64,000 bases of DNA from Mariannaea sp. PMI_226 (GCA_024336345.1 JANFOG010000013.1:620001-684000), one strand, 5' to 3'; positions 22,164 through 36,000 are shown, counted from the first letter of the stretch. Numbers and translations: made by a program. Notes: a model not told the origin generated them from the sequence alone.

Positions 22164-23815
22164 GACGCTGCAGGTTGCAGAAAAAGCAGAGTCAGATCAG
22201 ATGGGCTGCCCTGGTCGGCGATGGACAACACACAGTTCACAGCACACTCACAGAGCCTCAATGCCCAAAAGTGGATGGATCAGGATTAGGTGTTATTAGC
22301 CGCCCAGCCCGCTCAAAGAGAAAAAAAAAAGTCTACCAGCTCAGCAACTCAGGCCCCAAGCCCGCCGCCCCCTTGAGCTCAAGTGGGTGCAGCGCCAGTC
22401 GAAACGGTCCAGTCAGGGTTGGCCAAAGCTCCTCCAAGTGCCCAAGCTCCCAGTGCTGTTTTCCTCCTGAAGCCCAGAGGCCCCAGCTGGCCTAAACGAA
22501 GGAAAGGGGGAGGGTCCCGAAGAGAAAAACAAAAATAGGAGGAGAAGGGGGTCGAGGCAAAGAAGTATTCAACCAAAGTCAAAAAGAAAACAACAACGCA
22601 AGGCCAATGACAGATTAGGCGACCGGGCCCGTTCAGATTCAGAAGCCGAGAATTCGTCGAGACCGTTTTTTCTGCGGATGGGATTCGATCCCCGAAACTC
22701 CTCCGATGGGCCGAGTGTCAGGCTCCCAGAGTCACGGATGGATGGATGGATGGCAGAGGGCAACAGTCGTAGGATGACAAAGACAAAGAAAATAATGGCA
22801 CAGAGTAGGAACTCGGCATGTGACCGAAGTCGACACGATTGGCTGTTACAGACGATACAGTGGAGTAAGTTGGCCGCTGAATTGTTCTGGTCTGCTTCCA
22901 AGAAGGGAGGGAGGAGGAAGGGCGGGAAAGGAAGGGAAGGGGAAAGGATAGCTCTTTGGGTTATGCTTCCCCCAGCTAAACGCGTTGGTTCCCCACCCCG
23001 TACCGCATTGCATACAGTATCCATTTATGTGCTATGTACGGACGACTCCGCGCTCCATATTACCTAAGGCAGTTCCCTCCAAGAACCTTCTCTTCTACAG
23101 TAGGGTAGTCCCCGCTGGCATGTCCTGTACCACCTAAGTTATAGTATCCGCCAGAATATAGAAGCCAACAGGGCATCGGGCAGATGCTGGGTGGGAGATC
23201 GACGCAACCGCAAACAAGGTGGAAGTTCTCCGAGATGCTTGGTGGACGGATCAATGGCCCCCGGAATGCAATTGTGGCGCTTTGGATATTGTTATGGAGT
23301 GACTTTGGTCAGGCGTGGTGCCGGCTTCTGAGCAAGCATCAACACGGTACTGGCCAGTGTCACCCTGAAATCCGGGCAGCCTCGGACGAAGTAGCCCCAG
23401 ATGCAAGGAAATACGAGCTACTGCCGACGACTACCCCGGGTTTGGCTCCCCTTCTTTCAACCTCGACACACACACCTGGCCGCACACATCGCCCTTGAAA
23501 CGAAGCATCGGCCAAAACAACATGGAGATCGTAATCATCCACTTTTTTTTTTAATATACTCTCCCAGAGACTTCGATCCCTCGTCGCCACAGTAGATAGA
23601 GACATGGAACACACACAACGTAGCATAATTCACGCTTCAGTATGCTTCTTCGCCTAGAGGTGATCAAGAAGCTTCGGTTTGATAAAGGGGATCCCCATGA
23701 TGCACACATGAACCCACGAACCTGATGCCACAGACTGTGGCGCCATGCCAGATCTCCAGATTTCCAAAATTCACCGCGGCCGCTACACTCATCCGCCCCC
23801 TCCCTCCCCTAGCAT
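22164..23815. other. Intergenic, no gene recognised
   Basis: Holds the upstream region of the coiled-coil gene. It includes a (GGAT)4.5 tandem at 22736-22753 and several purine-rich strings around 22500-22560 and 22900-22950. Frames of 129-151 codons at 22569-23067 overlap on opposite strands and are low in complexity; not called. Confidence 0.4.
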
Positions 23816-24066
23816 CTAAGTAAACCCTTGTAGCCACTTCATGTCATGACCCTGCTGCATACTACCGGCAGACCAGTAGAGGAACATCCCACTGCATTTG
23901 TCTCAACTCTTACCTCACATATTTCCAGGATGTCTTCCGGCTCCAAATGCTGACGGATGTTGTCCGTGGCGCGGTGTTGTGTTGATGGTCTGACCGGAGC
24001 GCTCCCCGAGGTGAGCAGAGTCGAGGTGAGCAGTTGAGTGAGCTGAGACTTGAATTTGACCGTCAT
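23816..24066 (-). CDS. Possible small protein, 63 residues
   Basis: Exon 24066-23914 (51 codons) ends LEPEDILEICE at a perfect GTAAGA donor. The intron 23913-23855 (59 bp) ends TATGCAG. Exon 23854-23816 adds QGHDMKWLQGFT and a TAG. The join is in phase and gives a protein-like sequence, mostly polar with an amphipathic N terminus (TVKFKSQLTQLLTSTLL) that could be a mitochondrial presequence. Without splicing the frame would continue to 23839 with unlike composition. I do not recognise the family; only transcript or homologue evidence could confirm it. Confidence 0.4.
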
Positions 24067-25438
24067 GAAATCAATTGAATGGTCATAAAGAAATACCTGA
24101 GGTACATTGGGAATGAAAGGATGAGTAGAGAGAGAGGTACTGTGGAATATTCATCAAGGAGTAACCCAATCCATCATCAACTACCTTACTATGGTACTCT
24201 CTTGTCATGAAGCTAATCGCGGCAGAGCTAAACATGTCTTGGGTGTAGGTTATCCTCAGGGCCGACCAAGATGGGACGTCAACAGACCGCTTTCCCCCAA
24301 ATAGATCGTATCGCGCCTAGTTGAAAAAAAAAAAAACCCCCCCCATGCAGTGTACGAAACAGAATAAAAAGTAAATAAGAGGCTTGTCATTGGTCATGTG
24401 CCTTTCCAAGAAAAGCGACATGCTGCACGAAGTAATAGAGCTTCCCACATATGCTGCAGCAGGACAGCCGCACGCAAAATAACTACCACCTACCCCAGGT
24501 ACTGCTGGCCATGTACCCCTCTAACAGATGGAGAATCCTCCCATGATGCACCCCCCCCAAAATGACGTTTCCCCTTGCTACCCCAACACCAAAGTGGGCT
24601 CTTTTTCGATGGCCTCCTCCGCAAAAGACTGACCTCAGCCTTCAGAAAATGGGCTTTGCCAATGGGGTCTTTCGTGCCTCGTGATCGCCCCTTGAAGCGG
24701 GATATGGCCCAAAGGGAGCCCTTATGTAGGACACTAAAAGCCACCTAAAGTTCCTTTACTGGAGACAGGCTCAGAAGGAACACATGCGCCAGATTTTAAT
24801 GCCTTGGAAACGGTCACTAATAATTAAACCCGTCATCGCTCTTCAACCGGACCTCCCGCCGCACCTGACCGATCCGGCTGTGACTCTTCCGTCTTCTCCA
24901 TCCATTCTTCCTCCATTCTTCCTCCCGTCCATTCTTCTTTTCATCCTCCTCACCCTGCTTGCACCTCGCGCAACGTTTTGTTTCTCTTTCTCTGCTTTTT
25001 TTGCTTCTGCCTTTCTCCCCATTGACTAGCCATTGATCGTGTGCGCCACTGACGAATTCGATTCTCGCCCAATCAAAACACATGCCCCCGGGCTGCCTCG
25101 GCTTCCTCCACGCCCACCTTGTACGCGGGGCCTGCAGCACCTCTTGACGCCTCACAGCGAAAACCAGTCGATCTGCGACTTGACTCTTCTCTCCCGCTGT
25201 AAAAAAAACTCCCCCCACCGCACGCGCCTCTGATCGCAACTCTTCCTCCGGCTTCTCAATTCCGATTCCCTCAATGTCGGCGTCGTGAGTCGATTGCCCG
25301 TTGTCAAATTTCCCTCTCGGGCGCTCTCCGTAGCCGCTGTCCGGCGAATCTCTCCCTCCGCCCGAGCTTTCGTCCACTCCCGACCTCGTCCAACTATTTG
25401 AAGCTGTAGCCACGCCGGGACGCACCATTTCGCCTGTC
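24067..25438. other. Intergenic; upstream region of the kinase gene
   Basis: Contains an A13/C9 run at about 24325-24345 and, from about 24890, pyrimidine-rich DNA typical of fungal promoters and 5' leaders, ending at the ATG at 25439. A 219-codon minus-strand frame at 24817-25476 is the complement of this pyrimidine-rich leader and is rejected as a gene. Confidence 0.5.
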
Positions 25439-27042
25439 ATGTCGTGGAAAGCCTCAGAGCGATTGATGGACACCATCCGCCACTATGCCAAGTTTCCGGC
25501 AACCGGCGTCAGCCTGCGCCAGATGGTGCAGTTTGGGGAGAAGCCCTCGGTCGGTACGTCGCCGCCGCATTCATGGGTGCTTCTTGACTTTGGCCGCTGA
25601 CCCGTCTCTGTAGGAACACTGTTCCGAGCTTCGCAGTTTCTCGCTGAGGAACTCCCCATTCGCCTTGCTCACCGTGTTCAGGAGCTTGACGAGCTACCAG
25701 ACGGCCTCAGCGAGATGCCCTCTGTGATCAAGGTCAAGGATTGGTACGCCCAATCTTTCGAGGTACGTTCTTGACTCACACCTGATGCGCCGCGCGCCCG
25801 CAACCTCTGCGCCTTCGCCACCACCAATTCACATGCATCTCAACGAATGTTCTATTTCCTGACCGCTTTAAACTAACTTTTTTTTTTTTACCGCTTTGCT
25901 AGGAAATTACCCAGCTCCCCCGCCCGAACCTCGACAAGGATACCCGCTACCGCCTCATGAAACCCGGCAAGGCTTATGGACGCCAAGCTGTTCGCCTCCC
26001 CGCAGCTACCCCAAATCCTTCGATTGACGAAGGCGAACCTTCTGGTTGGGGCGGCATCCAGTCCAACGGCAACGGCAACGGCAATGGCAATGGTCGTAGC
26101 AAGGCCATTACGCGCCGCTACTTTGCTGTTGTCGACGACTCGGCCGATTGGCCCGCCGATCTACATTTCTACAATCAACGCTTTGCTCAGGCCCTCCACC
26201 AGATCAAGCGCCGCCACGATGGCGTCGTCACTACCATGGCTCAGGGCATTCTTGAGTACAAGCGCAAGCGCCAGCGCATGCAAATTGACAGTACCATCCA
26301 ATCATTCCTAGATCGCTTCTACATGTCTCGTATCGGTATTCGCATGCTTATCGGCCAGCACATTGCTCTCACTGATCAAAGTCACCATCGCGACCCCGCT
26401 TACGTCGGTATTATCTGCACCAGGACAAATGTTCAGGACCTTGCTCAAGAAGCCATTGAGAATGCTCGCTTCGTTTGTGAAGATCACTACGGTCTATTCG
26501 AAGCACCCAAGATTCAACTTGTCTGTAATCCCAACTTGAATTTTATGTATGTTCCTGGCCATCTTTCGCACATGCTCTTCGAAACTCTCAAGAATTCGCT
26601 ACGCGCTGTTGTCGAGACCCACGGCATGGATAAACAGGCCTTCCCCGTGACAAAGGTCATCGTGGCTGAGGGCAAGGAAGATATTACCATCAAGATTTCC
26701 GACGAGGGCGGTGGTATCCCTCGTAGCGCTATTCCCCTTGTCTGGACTTACATGTACACCACTGTCGATCGAACCCCGAGCTTGGACCCCGATTTCGATA
26801 AGAGCGATTTCAAGGCCCCCATGGCTGGTTTTGGTTACGGTTTACCCATTTCTCGCCTTTATGCTCGCTACTTTGGAGGCGACTTGAAATTGATAAGTAT
26901 GGAAGGGTAAGTCGTTCACCAATAGTCCCCCGACAGTTGACCTCCGGAGAAACAACTTACTAACATCAGCTTTCTCAGATATGGCACCGACGTTTACCTC
27001 CATTTGAATCGCCTTTCTTCGTCTTCGGAACCTCTCCAATAG
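25439..27042 (+). CDS. Mitochondrial pyruvate dehydrogenase kinase family
   Basis: Phosphorylates the E1-alpha subunit of the pyruvate (or branched-chain 2-oxoacid) dehydrogenase complex in the mitochondrial matrix and so switches it off. Four exons (25439-25553, 25614-25762, 25903-26906, 26979-27042) give 443 residues. The N-terminal helical domain runs from FPATGVSLRQMVQFG through the LIGQHIAL region. The GHKL ATP-binding domain shows the N box (FETLKNSLRAVVE, about 313-325), DEGGGIP (355-361) and GFGYGLPISRLYARYFGGDL (397-416). A fungal insertion between the halves includes an Asn-Gly repeat (26065-26094). All nucleotide-binding motifs are intact. The start was chosen because MSWKASERLMDTIRHYAKFP fits the family N terminus. 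Kinase toward pyruvate dehydrogenase rather than the branched-chain complex is the likelier reading but is not proved. Confidence 0.95.
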
Positions 27043-28655
27043 CAATTACACACCGCCGGCGCATCTGCCCTCCCACTCATCCTTCGTAAACGACTCAAGG
27101 ATCGGGAGGTAACCGAACGAAAGCAAGTTGGTGATGCCGAGGCGGTGGTTAACGCACCCCCGCGAAGTAACTACAGCAGTTCCCAAGAAGTATAAACTGT
27201 TTTTTTTTAGGGGGGATAAACTTTTTCAACATAAGAATTCGCCGGGAGGGATTTTATATATCATGGAAGAAACGCAGAAGATACAACGATCAAATTCCCG
27301 TATACATTTGATTGGAAAACACGCCTCAAGACGGCGGTATTTTATGTTATCGACCCAGCAAGGGGATGCCCACCAGGCCCTATGCATCCCCTCTTTACAC
27401 CAGAAACAGCACCAGGGCAGTGTACGAAACACACAAAAACGTTTGACAAAGACGTCATCCCTATGACTCACTACGAGTGAGGGATTGTATCAGAGGAGGG
27501 GGAAGGGAATATCGAGCTCCGTGTATGAATGAATTGAGCGGAGAGGATCGTTACTCCGAACGAACAAAAATTCCAGAAACCCGTCCACAAATTAGGTCAA
27601 AGGGGGGGGGAAAGGGGTTTGAGGCGCGAAACAGGACATTGGACATGGGAAGGTTGATATTTGCATGCATGCGTGCGTGCTTATACATTGAGGGGGAAAC
27701 CCTCACTAGGGAGTCAGGTTTTATGGGTATCTATGAAATATCACTACATTTTATTCTTCTTCAAAAAGCGTATGTTCTATTTGCAACGCACCAATCAAGA
27801 TATTTATGTGCAAACGGTTTTTTTTTTCTTTCTCGATTGGTATCCTGGTAAGTTTGCGGAAGACGGAAACGCCAATTAAATTGAACAATGGCGATTTCAT
27901 ACGCAGAAGCCATGATGATTACTCTGCCACGATTTTCTCACTCATTACTGGACTCGGACTTGGGAAATATATTCCTCTCCGTAGTATTTTAAAGCCCACC
28001 AAGTTTCTTCTAGACTTGAAAAGACATGGAAAGGATGAATCTACGTCACCCACTCTCTCAATGCGACGACTCAAGGTTACTCTTTTCTGCAGCACTCAGC
28101 TGGACAAGGATGCTGTGTCAATCCCTTTCTGTTGAAGATGGGCGGAGGAGGTACATATAATTTTATCCATCCTTTACAACGTGATATTCAATGCTGAGTG
28201 CCTTGCGAAGAGTATCTGATTCATATTCATTAAAAGGAGCCGAGGGTAGTTGATCAAAGCTGTACCAACATACAACTGGAATACTACCTTTCGGTAAAAT
28301 CTGAGTAGATATGTCACTGTACTGATTTAAAATGAGTGTAGATGGTATGCCGGATTTAGTTCAAAGCGAAGCTAAGCTTCCTATACTACCAACTAGACCC
28401 CTCAGCCTGTAATACCTTCTAGCAACCTATCCTCAGCTGCAACCACACGTCAGTCTTCCCTTCCAAGGTGACCACAAGATTTGATATCTTGAAGAGCATC
28501 TGGTCAATTCTAAGAAAACCCTAAATCGATCGATAAAAAATGCCCAGATGTGGGAAAGAGAATAATTTTCTTCAATGGAGATGTGAGGTTCTAGACTTCC
28601 TGTAGTCGACTAATAAGCCACGGAGTAACGCAGCTTTGAGACACTTGGTTGTCTC
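27043..28655. other. Intergenic between converging genes
   Basis: This lies between the 3' ends of the kinase gene (plus) and the Stc1 gene (minus) and holds their 3' UTRs. Short overlapping plus-strand frames at 27477-28135 show no family resemblance. Confidence 0.5.
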
Positions 28656-30046
28656 TCAGTAATCCGAATCGTCGGAATCGCAGTAGAGCATGCGGCGCTG
28701 TCGATCGATGTCAGGGTCAACATGTCTGGCCTTGACGTGCGTCAAGATTGGCTGCTTCTTGAGCTCTGATTCAGGAATCCGAGCCTTAACAATCCATTAG
28801 CATTATACATCAATATTGATACGAAATTCAAGCTTACACAACCAGATTTTGGCCATTGACTCTGGCTTCGATTTTCGAGTGCAGGCTCTGACTGGCCGGT
28901 CACATCCCAGTCTCCAATTACGTTGGGATCGTTTTCGATACTACACGTGGTATTTCTGCTTCCCGATGTGACAGACGCTTTGCTTGAAATACTTGAGCCC
29001 TCCGTTGGGTCCTTGTAATCTTGGTACTGCCTTCCAGCTGAGCCCCAAGCATTGAACGGGATCTGGCGGGACTTCTTTTCCTCTTGGACAGTCGTCGCGA
29101 TAGAGGCAGTAGGTGTAGGATTAAGCCGCTCTACGAGTGTATTCCGACCTGCCAGATGGGGAGGAAGTCCTTTCTTGGGCGTGTCTCCGAGAGTAGATGC
29201 TACACTGGACAAGGATTTTGCTCCGACACAACTGGCCTGCGCACGCCCTGCTAGATGAGGCGGAAGGCAGGCAGAAGAATTCACCGAGTCTCCAGAGACA
29301 CTCGCGGTATCATTTTGGCATTGATCTCTGCCGGAACGGCCACCTCCTTGGCCGTATCTATGATTGTTATCCATGTAGCCCGATCCACCAGAGGTGATGG
29401 GTCCCTAGATTTGGTCAGTAGGAGATCAGTACATTCTACAAACTTTTTCAGGAAATCAAACCTGGCCCAGGCCGTTTTCACCAAAGAAGTCGGCACTGTC
29501 GACAAAGTTACCGTTCTGGAAACCATCCCAGTTCTCTTCTTCGACAGAGATATGCCCTGTTTCAAGAGGGGCAGGAGTAACACTTGGCTCCTGAGTTTCT
29601 GTCCAAGCAGTACATCTCATACATGTCTGTGAAGAGTTAGCGGTTATGTCGATTAATTCGCTTCGACTTACGTAGTCTTCATTCTTGATAGATCTCTTGC
29701 TAAACTGGTCCTTGGACTTGATCAGGCCACACAGATTGCACCGAAGCTCGACTCGACCCTTTGATGTGTGGTCACGACAAGTCATTCCAGAGTGAGCTGC
29801 GTCAATCTTTCCATCTCGATCGATGAGTTTCTGCTGATTCTGCGAGAAAGCGCTAAGATCCTTCCATTCTCCGCCAACCTTGCATCGAAACCTAGAGAAA
29901 TTAGTGCAAGTTCTTACAATAATGCAAGTTGGCTGACCTGGTTGGTGTTTCTCGTTGGGTTTTGCTAGAGATGTGTGAGCTTCGGGTTCACATACTTATT
30001 GCAGGACTTACGGTTGAAACACCCCTTTGTTCCGATTAGGGGCCAT
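28656..30046 (-). CDS. Stc1-domain protein
   Basis: Six exons (30046-30012, 29964-29938, 29891-29672, 29626-29462, 29404-28838, 28784-28656; introns 45-57 bp) give 380 residues. Residues 22-108 form the Stc1 domain: FRCKVGGEWKDLSAFSQNQQ, DAAHSGMTCRDH, RCNLCGLIKSKDQFSK and TCMRCTAWTETQEP, with zinc-ligand cysteines at 24, 59, 72, 75, 96 and 99. In fission yeast Stc1 couples RNA interference to the CLRC histone H3K9 methyltransferase complex; a similar role here is inference from the domain. The rest is low-complexity, with two exact LPPHLAGR copies (196-203 and 229-236). The conserved-looking C terminus ends in an acidic CDSDDSDY. Skipping either of the two first tiny introns breaks the domain, which fixes the start. 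Confidence 0.9.
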
Positions 30047-33000
30047 GTTGATTTCGCACCAACGTAAGTCGGGCAGAGAACGTGATCCAAATTTCCTCGA
30101 GTTTCAGCCGGAGCATCCAGCAACAAGATTGGATTGAAAGATGTTTGCAGCTGTCTAGCTGAGATCTGATTTAAGGAAGGGTATTTGTCTAGCGGGGGGA
30201 GTCCGGACGAGTGGTGACTTGGACGATGCGATTTTCAACGAGTTGGTGACGCTTCTGTTGCATTCGAGTAAGCGGGAGTTATGATGTTGGCGGGTGGAGG
30301 ACGAGGAGAGCGAAGCCTCAGGCTTTAGCTTGTGGCAGAGGAAGGAACTGGGACCCGAGTAAAGAACGTACCTTCCTATTTCAACTCGCAACGAGGACGG
30401 AATTATCTTAGGTCTCCAATGTTGGAGAAATAAGTCAGACCCTTGAGAGGCTTTGCTGCGAACGTGGTGAGTGCCTGCTAGGGACTCGAGTGTGAGTTGG
30501 GGAGTTATAAATCACCAACCCAAGAGGCAAGAGGTGGAAGTTGAAAAGGTTACAGAAGTGACGACGCAATAGGCGCCTCTAGAATCGGTTTTACGTGGGA
30601 GCACCAACGATGATTCACTGCATTGAGTGTTTGCACTTAGCTAAGCTTAGACACATGTTCGAGGCTGCCAAGCAGCTGTTAACATCGTCTTCGCTTTTTG
30701 CATCCTACTACCCAGCTTGGTTTCATCAAAGATTGAGCCCTATCGATACTTGGCTCTCTATATCACTGAGAAAAGCAATAAATTCTCGTTTCTAGTAATT
30801 ATTTGACGCGTTGCGTCACAGAAAGTTGAAACTTCGTTAGCATAGAAACCTAAGAGTTTGCAGGAAGGTAATATCTTGTATTTGATATCTTTGCTGTGAC
30901 CCCGTATCAAAATACTTTTATTCCTCAACAATCCAGCGTGGATAAATACAGATATTGAGCTATATTATAGTACGTTTTACAAGCACTTATTCTCATTCTC
31001 ATTATCAGTGGGTAGAATTATTTCTTGTTGGGTGTTTGGCCTGGGCTCCCCGTTCGGGAAGCTCTGGCAGCAGCAGAACACTCTCATCCTCCAAAGGTTC
31101 TACCTATGCGACCTTAACCGAGAGCATACTGCGAATCGCGTCATACCATAGCGATTAAACATATCCGAAATATTCATAGGAGATACTGTTGGCTAGACAG
31201 TCGTTGGTAAACAGAGGGTTGGTTTGTCATATTATTGGCCGTCTCCTACCCTATATCGTTGGACCAGATCCACCGCATTCACCGCCCAAGAGAAACCGAA
31301 CCACCACACAAACTAGCTTGATGAAGAAACCCTTGACAGACACCTGGCAGGGCATCCTTTCGGAACCTTGGCGACTCACGAAAGACCCTCAAGAGAAGGG
31401 CAAGCGGGCACTTGCGCACTTGCATTGACCAACTACATCGAACACCCGGTCTTGAGGTTGGGTGTACTCGGCTCTAAGAGGACCGGAGCTGATGCAAATG
31501 ACCTTGGGTGTGTGCCAGCCAACAAGCACGACTGCATTGTATGCATTAATATGGTCGGCCTCTGAGAACAATATTGGTGTTATGACCTGCGATTGCACAT
31601 AGAATAGTTGACTGGCTTCAAGCTCCATGAATGGGAGCCATTTTCACTCCCGGCACTGATCATGCCATGCTGCGCGCACATTTCCAGTAGAAGCATGCGC
31701 CTTTACTCTCTCTCTGAGTCATGAAAATACAAACCTATCGTCTGCTTCCCTGGTGCTTGATTTGTTGGAGCACACGATGATCATTAACTACCTCGGCCGC
31801 GGCATGCGACGCGGGAATAGGAGAAACAACCCTCAGGTAGGCATGCATGCAATGGACCAGTAGCCTCAAAGGACCACCAGGCATGGTGCTCTATGAGCGG
31901 CCTCTTCGATGGCTTGTCTTGATATCAGAATGTCTAGGCCTAGATCAAAGCAGCCGGCGAATCCGGGGTAAAGGCTCCAGACATGCAGCATCGGCCGATG
32001 CCAAAGCCCGGCCCAACGCGATATGGAGACAGCCAGAGGTAGGGCTCTTGTAAAAAAAACCAAGGTCCTCTATGTTGGCCCCCCTGTGAAAGATGGAGAC
32101 AATGTTGAAAAAAGGAACCTACCAGTGATACAGGCTATCATGGCATGGATTATCACAGAGTTGCGGTCTGGCAAATAGGTCCACTCGCATGCTGGCTGGC
32201 CGGCACTCGGCTTGCCTCTGCCTGAGCTGTTGCCGGTTCAATTTAGTCACATTCGACATCCCTAGTTGGTAAAATCCCGATCAACAACCGAAACTGAGTT
32301 GATGTCGCCGCTTATAGCAAAGACCGTGTTTGCGTGGAAAGATAAGATCAACACTGCCGTGGGACTGCTGACAGACAGCCAAGTCGGGGTAGGATCTACG
32401 CATCATATGTTGACGTGGATGACTTGGTCCTACTGTACGGAGCAGTCACCAACCCACACAATTGCTCTTCAGTTCGATGCCCAAGCGAACGGAGCAAAAT
32501 TAGGCTTGTTTGTGAAGGGGCCAAAGCCGGTGGCCTGCTAGAACCGACAAATTGGGAAATCGGGTCGTTGTTGGTGCCCGGTGACTGAATGACGAGGCTT
32601 CGTTTCGTTTCGCCACTCTACAAATGGAGTCGCGTTGAGGTCCGGTTCACCAGAATGGTGACTCGAGAAGTGAGACTTTCCCCAGTCAGGCAGCATTAGA
32701 GCAAGAAAAAAAAAGTACAAGTCTGTTTCGTAGTCATGAGGCGCGGCACTGAACTTCAAATTCGTCTTTTCAACCAACGCACCATCGCGCACTACCAAAG
32801 CTGTGCAAGTAAGTTACGCAGCAGCCTTCCTGTTGACAGCGGCGTGGGTCTCACGGGGTCGGGAAGAACCCTGAGCTAAAAAACTGTTCTCCACCTAATT
32901 ATTGTATCCGTGGATGTATTGACGCTTGGGGGCCAAGGCTGAGAAAGTTGATGAAAGATGACAATGATCGCCTACATGTGCTCCTGGTTACGAATGTGGA

Positions 33001-36000
33001 AAGACACTTGCCTTTCAGCTGGGATGTTGCTATGCACAATTGTGTTACCAATAATAATGAACGAACAGCCTGAAGCGCATAACGGATCGGCCGTCATACA
33101 GACGGATAATCATCTAAACGAGACATTCTGATACAAACAGTCATGTCTCGGTGTTGATTCTCACTCTCTTCTCTCACTCTCGAGCTTTTTCTCCCCATCT
33201 TTCCATCTTCTCTCAGACGCATACTCGTCCCTTTACTAATGCTGCAAGGGGAGCAGATACTGTGCAACCGAGCAGGCAAAAAATCTCTGCAGGCGCATGC
33301 ATTTCTAGTGAAACGAGTGAATGTGACAAAAAAGCAATGTGAGGTAGGGCAATTGTAGTCGCGAAGAGGAACATGTCGGTTGGCGCCGAAACTACTGCAC
33401 AGGGCTTGCATACTCACGCATATCCAGACGCGTCTTCCTGCAAGGGCAACAGCTCAAGATGAATTATGTGACACTTGGCGGCTGAACAATATAAAATAAT
33501 TTTGCCGCCAACCTCATGAGGACCCCTCCTCAGGCTTGAAGTTGCCTCCCCCCTTTCAGCTGAGGGGTTGACTCCTCTCAGACCTGCCAGGCCTTTTGGC
33601 TTAGAGATGCGTGTGAACGGGCCTCACGAGGATCCGATGGGCATCTGTGCACAATGAGACAACAACAATGTTGTGCAGGGAGTTTGCTGTCAAGAACACC
33701 GACGCTTCTGCCACTGGGTGACGTGAGAGCCTACAATATGATATGCATTTTTTTTTTGATGCGACTGGGTGGGGGAGGATACTTGCATGAAGCTGGGTCT
33801 TCATTTCGATCCTTGAAAATCCCCCGCTCGCTTCTGTCATTGTTTGGCTTTTCGTCTGATATTGTGGGAGTTCTCGAGGCCGGGAAAGATGGCCGCATTG
33901 ACGTGCTGTAGGTAACCGCTCGCGCGCGTCGGCAAGACAGGCGCGTCTCCCAAGTAAGTCCTCATGGCTGCGGTTTCATGCGGGATGCCGTGTTTCAATC
34001 TTTGACCCCTTTGTTGGCGACCGGGAAGAAGATACAGCACAAAACAAGTGATTAGCATTGTAATCTGCACGGATGATAGAATAGGGGAGTCGGACAATGC
34101 GGATTGCATAAAAAAGAAAGGCAGCTACATGACGCAACAACCCTGAACTTGATCCTTCGGCGACTCCATGATCAGCGTGACTGCGTACTTCATTAACCTG
34201 ACATGAAAACTGGATACAATTTGGTGGCGATAGAGTAATCGACGGGCCAGGGCGTACGCACGCTGTCGGGTTGATGATTCGGATTGCACCTTCGAGAAGA
34301 AGCAACTCAACCTTCTTGCAATGGGACCTGCCATCCTGGGAAATATCGTCGAAGCTCTTGTCCCCATCTTGAACAGAGTAATAGAACAAAGTAACAAGGC
34401 AATCTCCGTGCCCCGGAGCCTGATTTCCCATCTCGTTGGGACACTTTCCCCAGCACCTGGTTCTGAAAGTGATTACAGTGCATATTATTGTTAATTAATC
34501 ATTGCTATTTCCAGCACCAAGCTCTGTCACTCCCCATTCATCAGTGATTGGGGACAAGTCGAAGGAGTCTAGACGGGGGAGCCACAAGGGGGGTTTCTGG
34601 AATATGCCGAACAGTGGAAGCGACTCTGTACCAGTGCGGGTCAGCGTTCCAAGCGCTGCGGAAATGTAACGCACATGTTTATTCTGGAGGTTGGGCCTTC
34701 CAGCGAAGCCCCATCCCCCCTGGCGTCGGCCCCACACTCCGAGGGCTGGCTCCAAGGACGATGCCTCTGTCGAGGTTGGCGTCGTCTCGAAAATGCACCT
34801 GCGATCAGGTTCCGGAGGGTCGGGATGGAGGCGAATTTCCTTGGTGGTGGGGGATGAATTTTTTGGCCAAAAAAAAAAAAAAACCGGACAAAAAATTCAA
34901 ATAGGGGAAGGGAAAGGAGACAGTGTACGGAATCACCTAAACCAATCCAGTGTCGTCACTGTCTCGCGCATGCAAGCACTTAATAACTCTCGGGTTCAAA
35001 CCCGCGCTGAGTTTTGACGTATTTATGAGGGACCGTTCCCGACTCTTACAGAGGGAGAGAGCTGTGTGTCTTGATGCACTGCCGTTTACGGACTTAAAAA
35101 GGATACAGAAGAGGCTCTAGAAGATGAGTTTGTAACATTGTCTCGTCAATGCCGTAGCCAATTGTTCATCCAGTTGTTCATCCTCATAGCCTTGTTCTCG
35201 TGAAGCATTGCTCCGAGGCACAGGGGACGACTCATGGCCTGGTTCCTGCATATCCCTGCACTTCAAGAGATTTTCTGGAACTTCAGATGTTGCATCCAAG
35301 AGGGGCCAGCGCTCATGAAAAGCTGTGGCGATCATTGCAGCCCGTCAAAAGACTGCACGCACTCTGCATGGCCGGAGTTATGCCCTTGGGGACCAACGAG
35401 ATCACGTTGAAGCTCTTGTGCCTGGACCCATTCTTGCACACACGTGTGCGACAGGGGATGCTGTGTTTCAAGTATACGATGTGCCACCCTCCAAGGACGC
35501 AATCGCTACGCGCCATGCCCGGCTGTCGTCCAGTGTTTTTCTCGATGCTCATGCAGTCCCGATATGACAGATTTGAGGCTATAGCCTTCTATAGGAGTTA
35601 TATGTTATATCCCAAACATTTTTGTGTCTCGGCGTAGATTGTTGAAGTATATTGATGGTGATTACGGGTTCATCATCATATTCGAAATGAAAATTGTAGC
35701 CAGAAAAATACCAGTTATTGGTTGTTGCTTGTTCCCCCCTTTCTTCCCAGGTCCCTGGACACCCAATCTCCCCGCCGTTACAGGGACCTGAAAATCAAAT
35801 TTGAGAGACTAAACATTCGGTTTGATTAGGTAGCACATGCCCCAGAGCCCGGCCGCTGGATAACGGGCTTGGAGGGCCAGGGGTGTTCAAAAACATTGTA
35901 AAAAAAGAAAAAGAAAAGTCGTTGTGACGAGGAAGACAAAACAGTACGTACCCTGCCTATTTCTTACCAATTAGTTGATGAGCAGCTGTGGAGGGGCGGT

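Noticed and set aside
24817..25476. 219-codon minus-strand frame rich in Lys, Arg, Glu and Gly
   Set aside because: It is the complement of the pyrimidine-rich leader of the kinase gene and overlaps its start codon; composition is low-complexity with no domain.
33976..34431. 151-codon minus-strand frame
   Set aside because: No domain, no homologous-looking pattern, overlaps another frame of similar length on the same strand.
34980..35015. GGGTTCAAACCCG string resembling a tRNA T-arm (B box)
   Set aside because: The stem fails at the third pair when a seven-base loop is imposed and no acceptor, D or anticodon arm can be built upstream.
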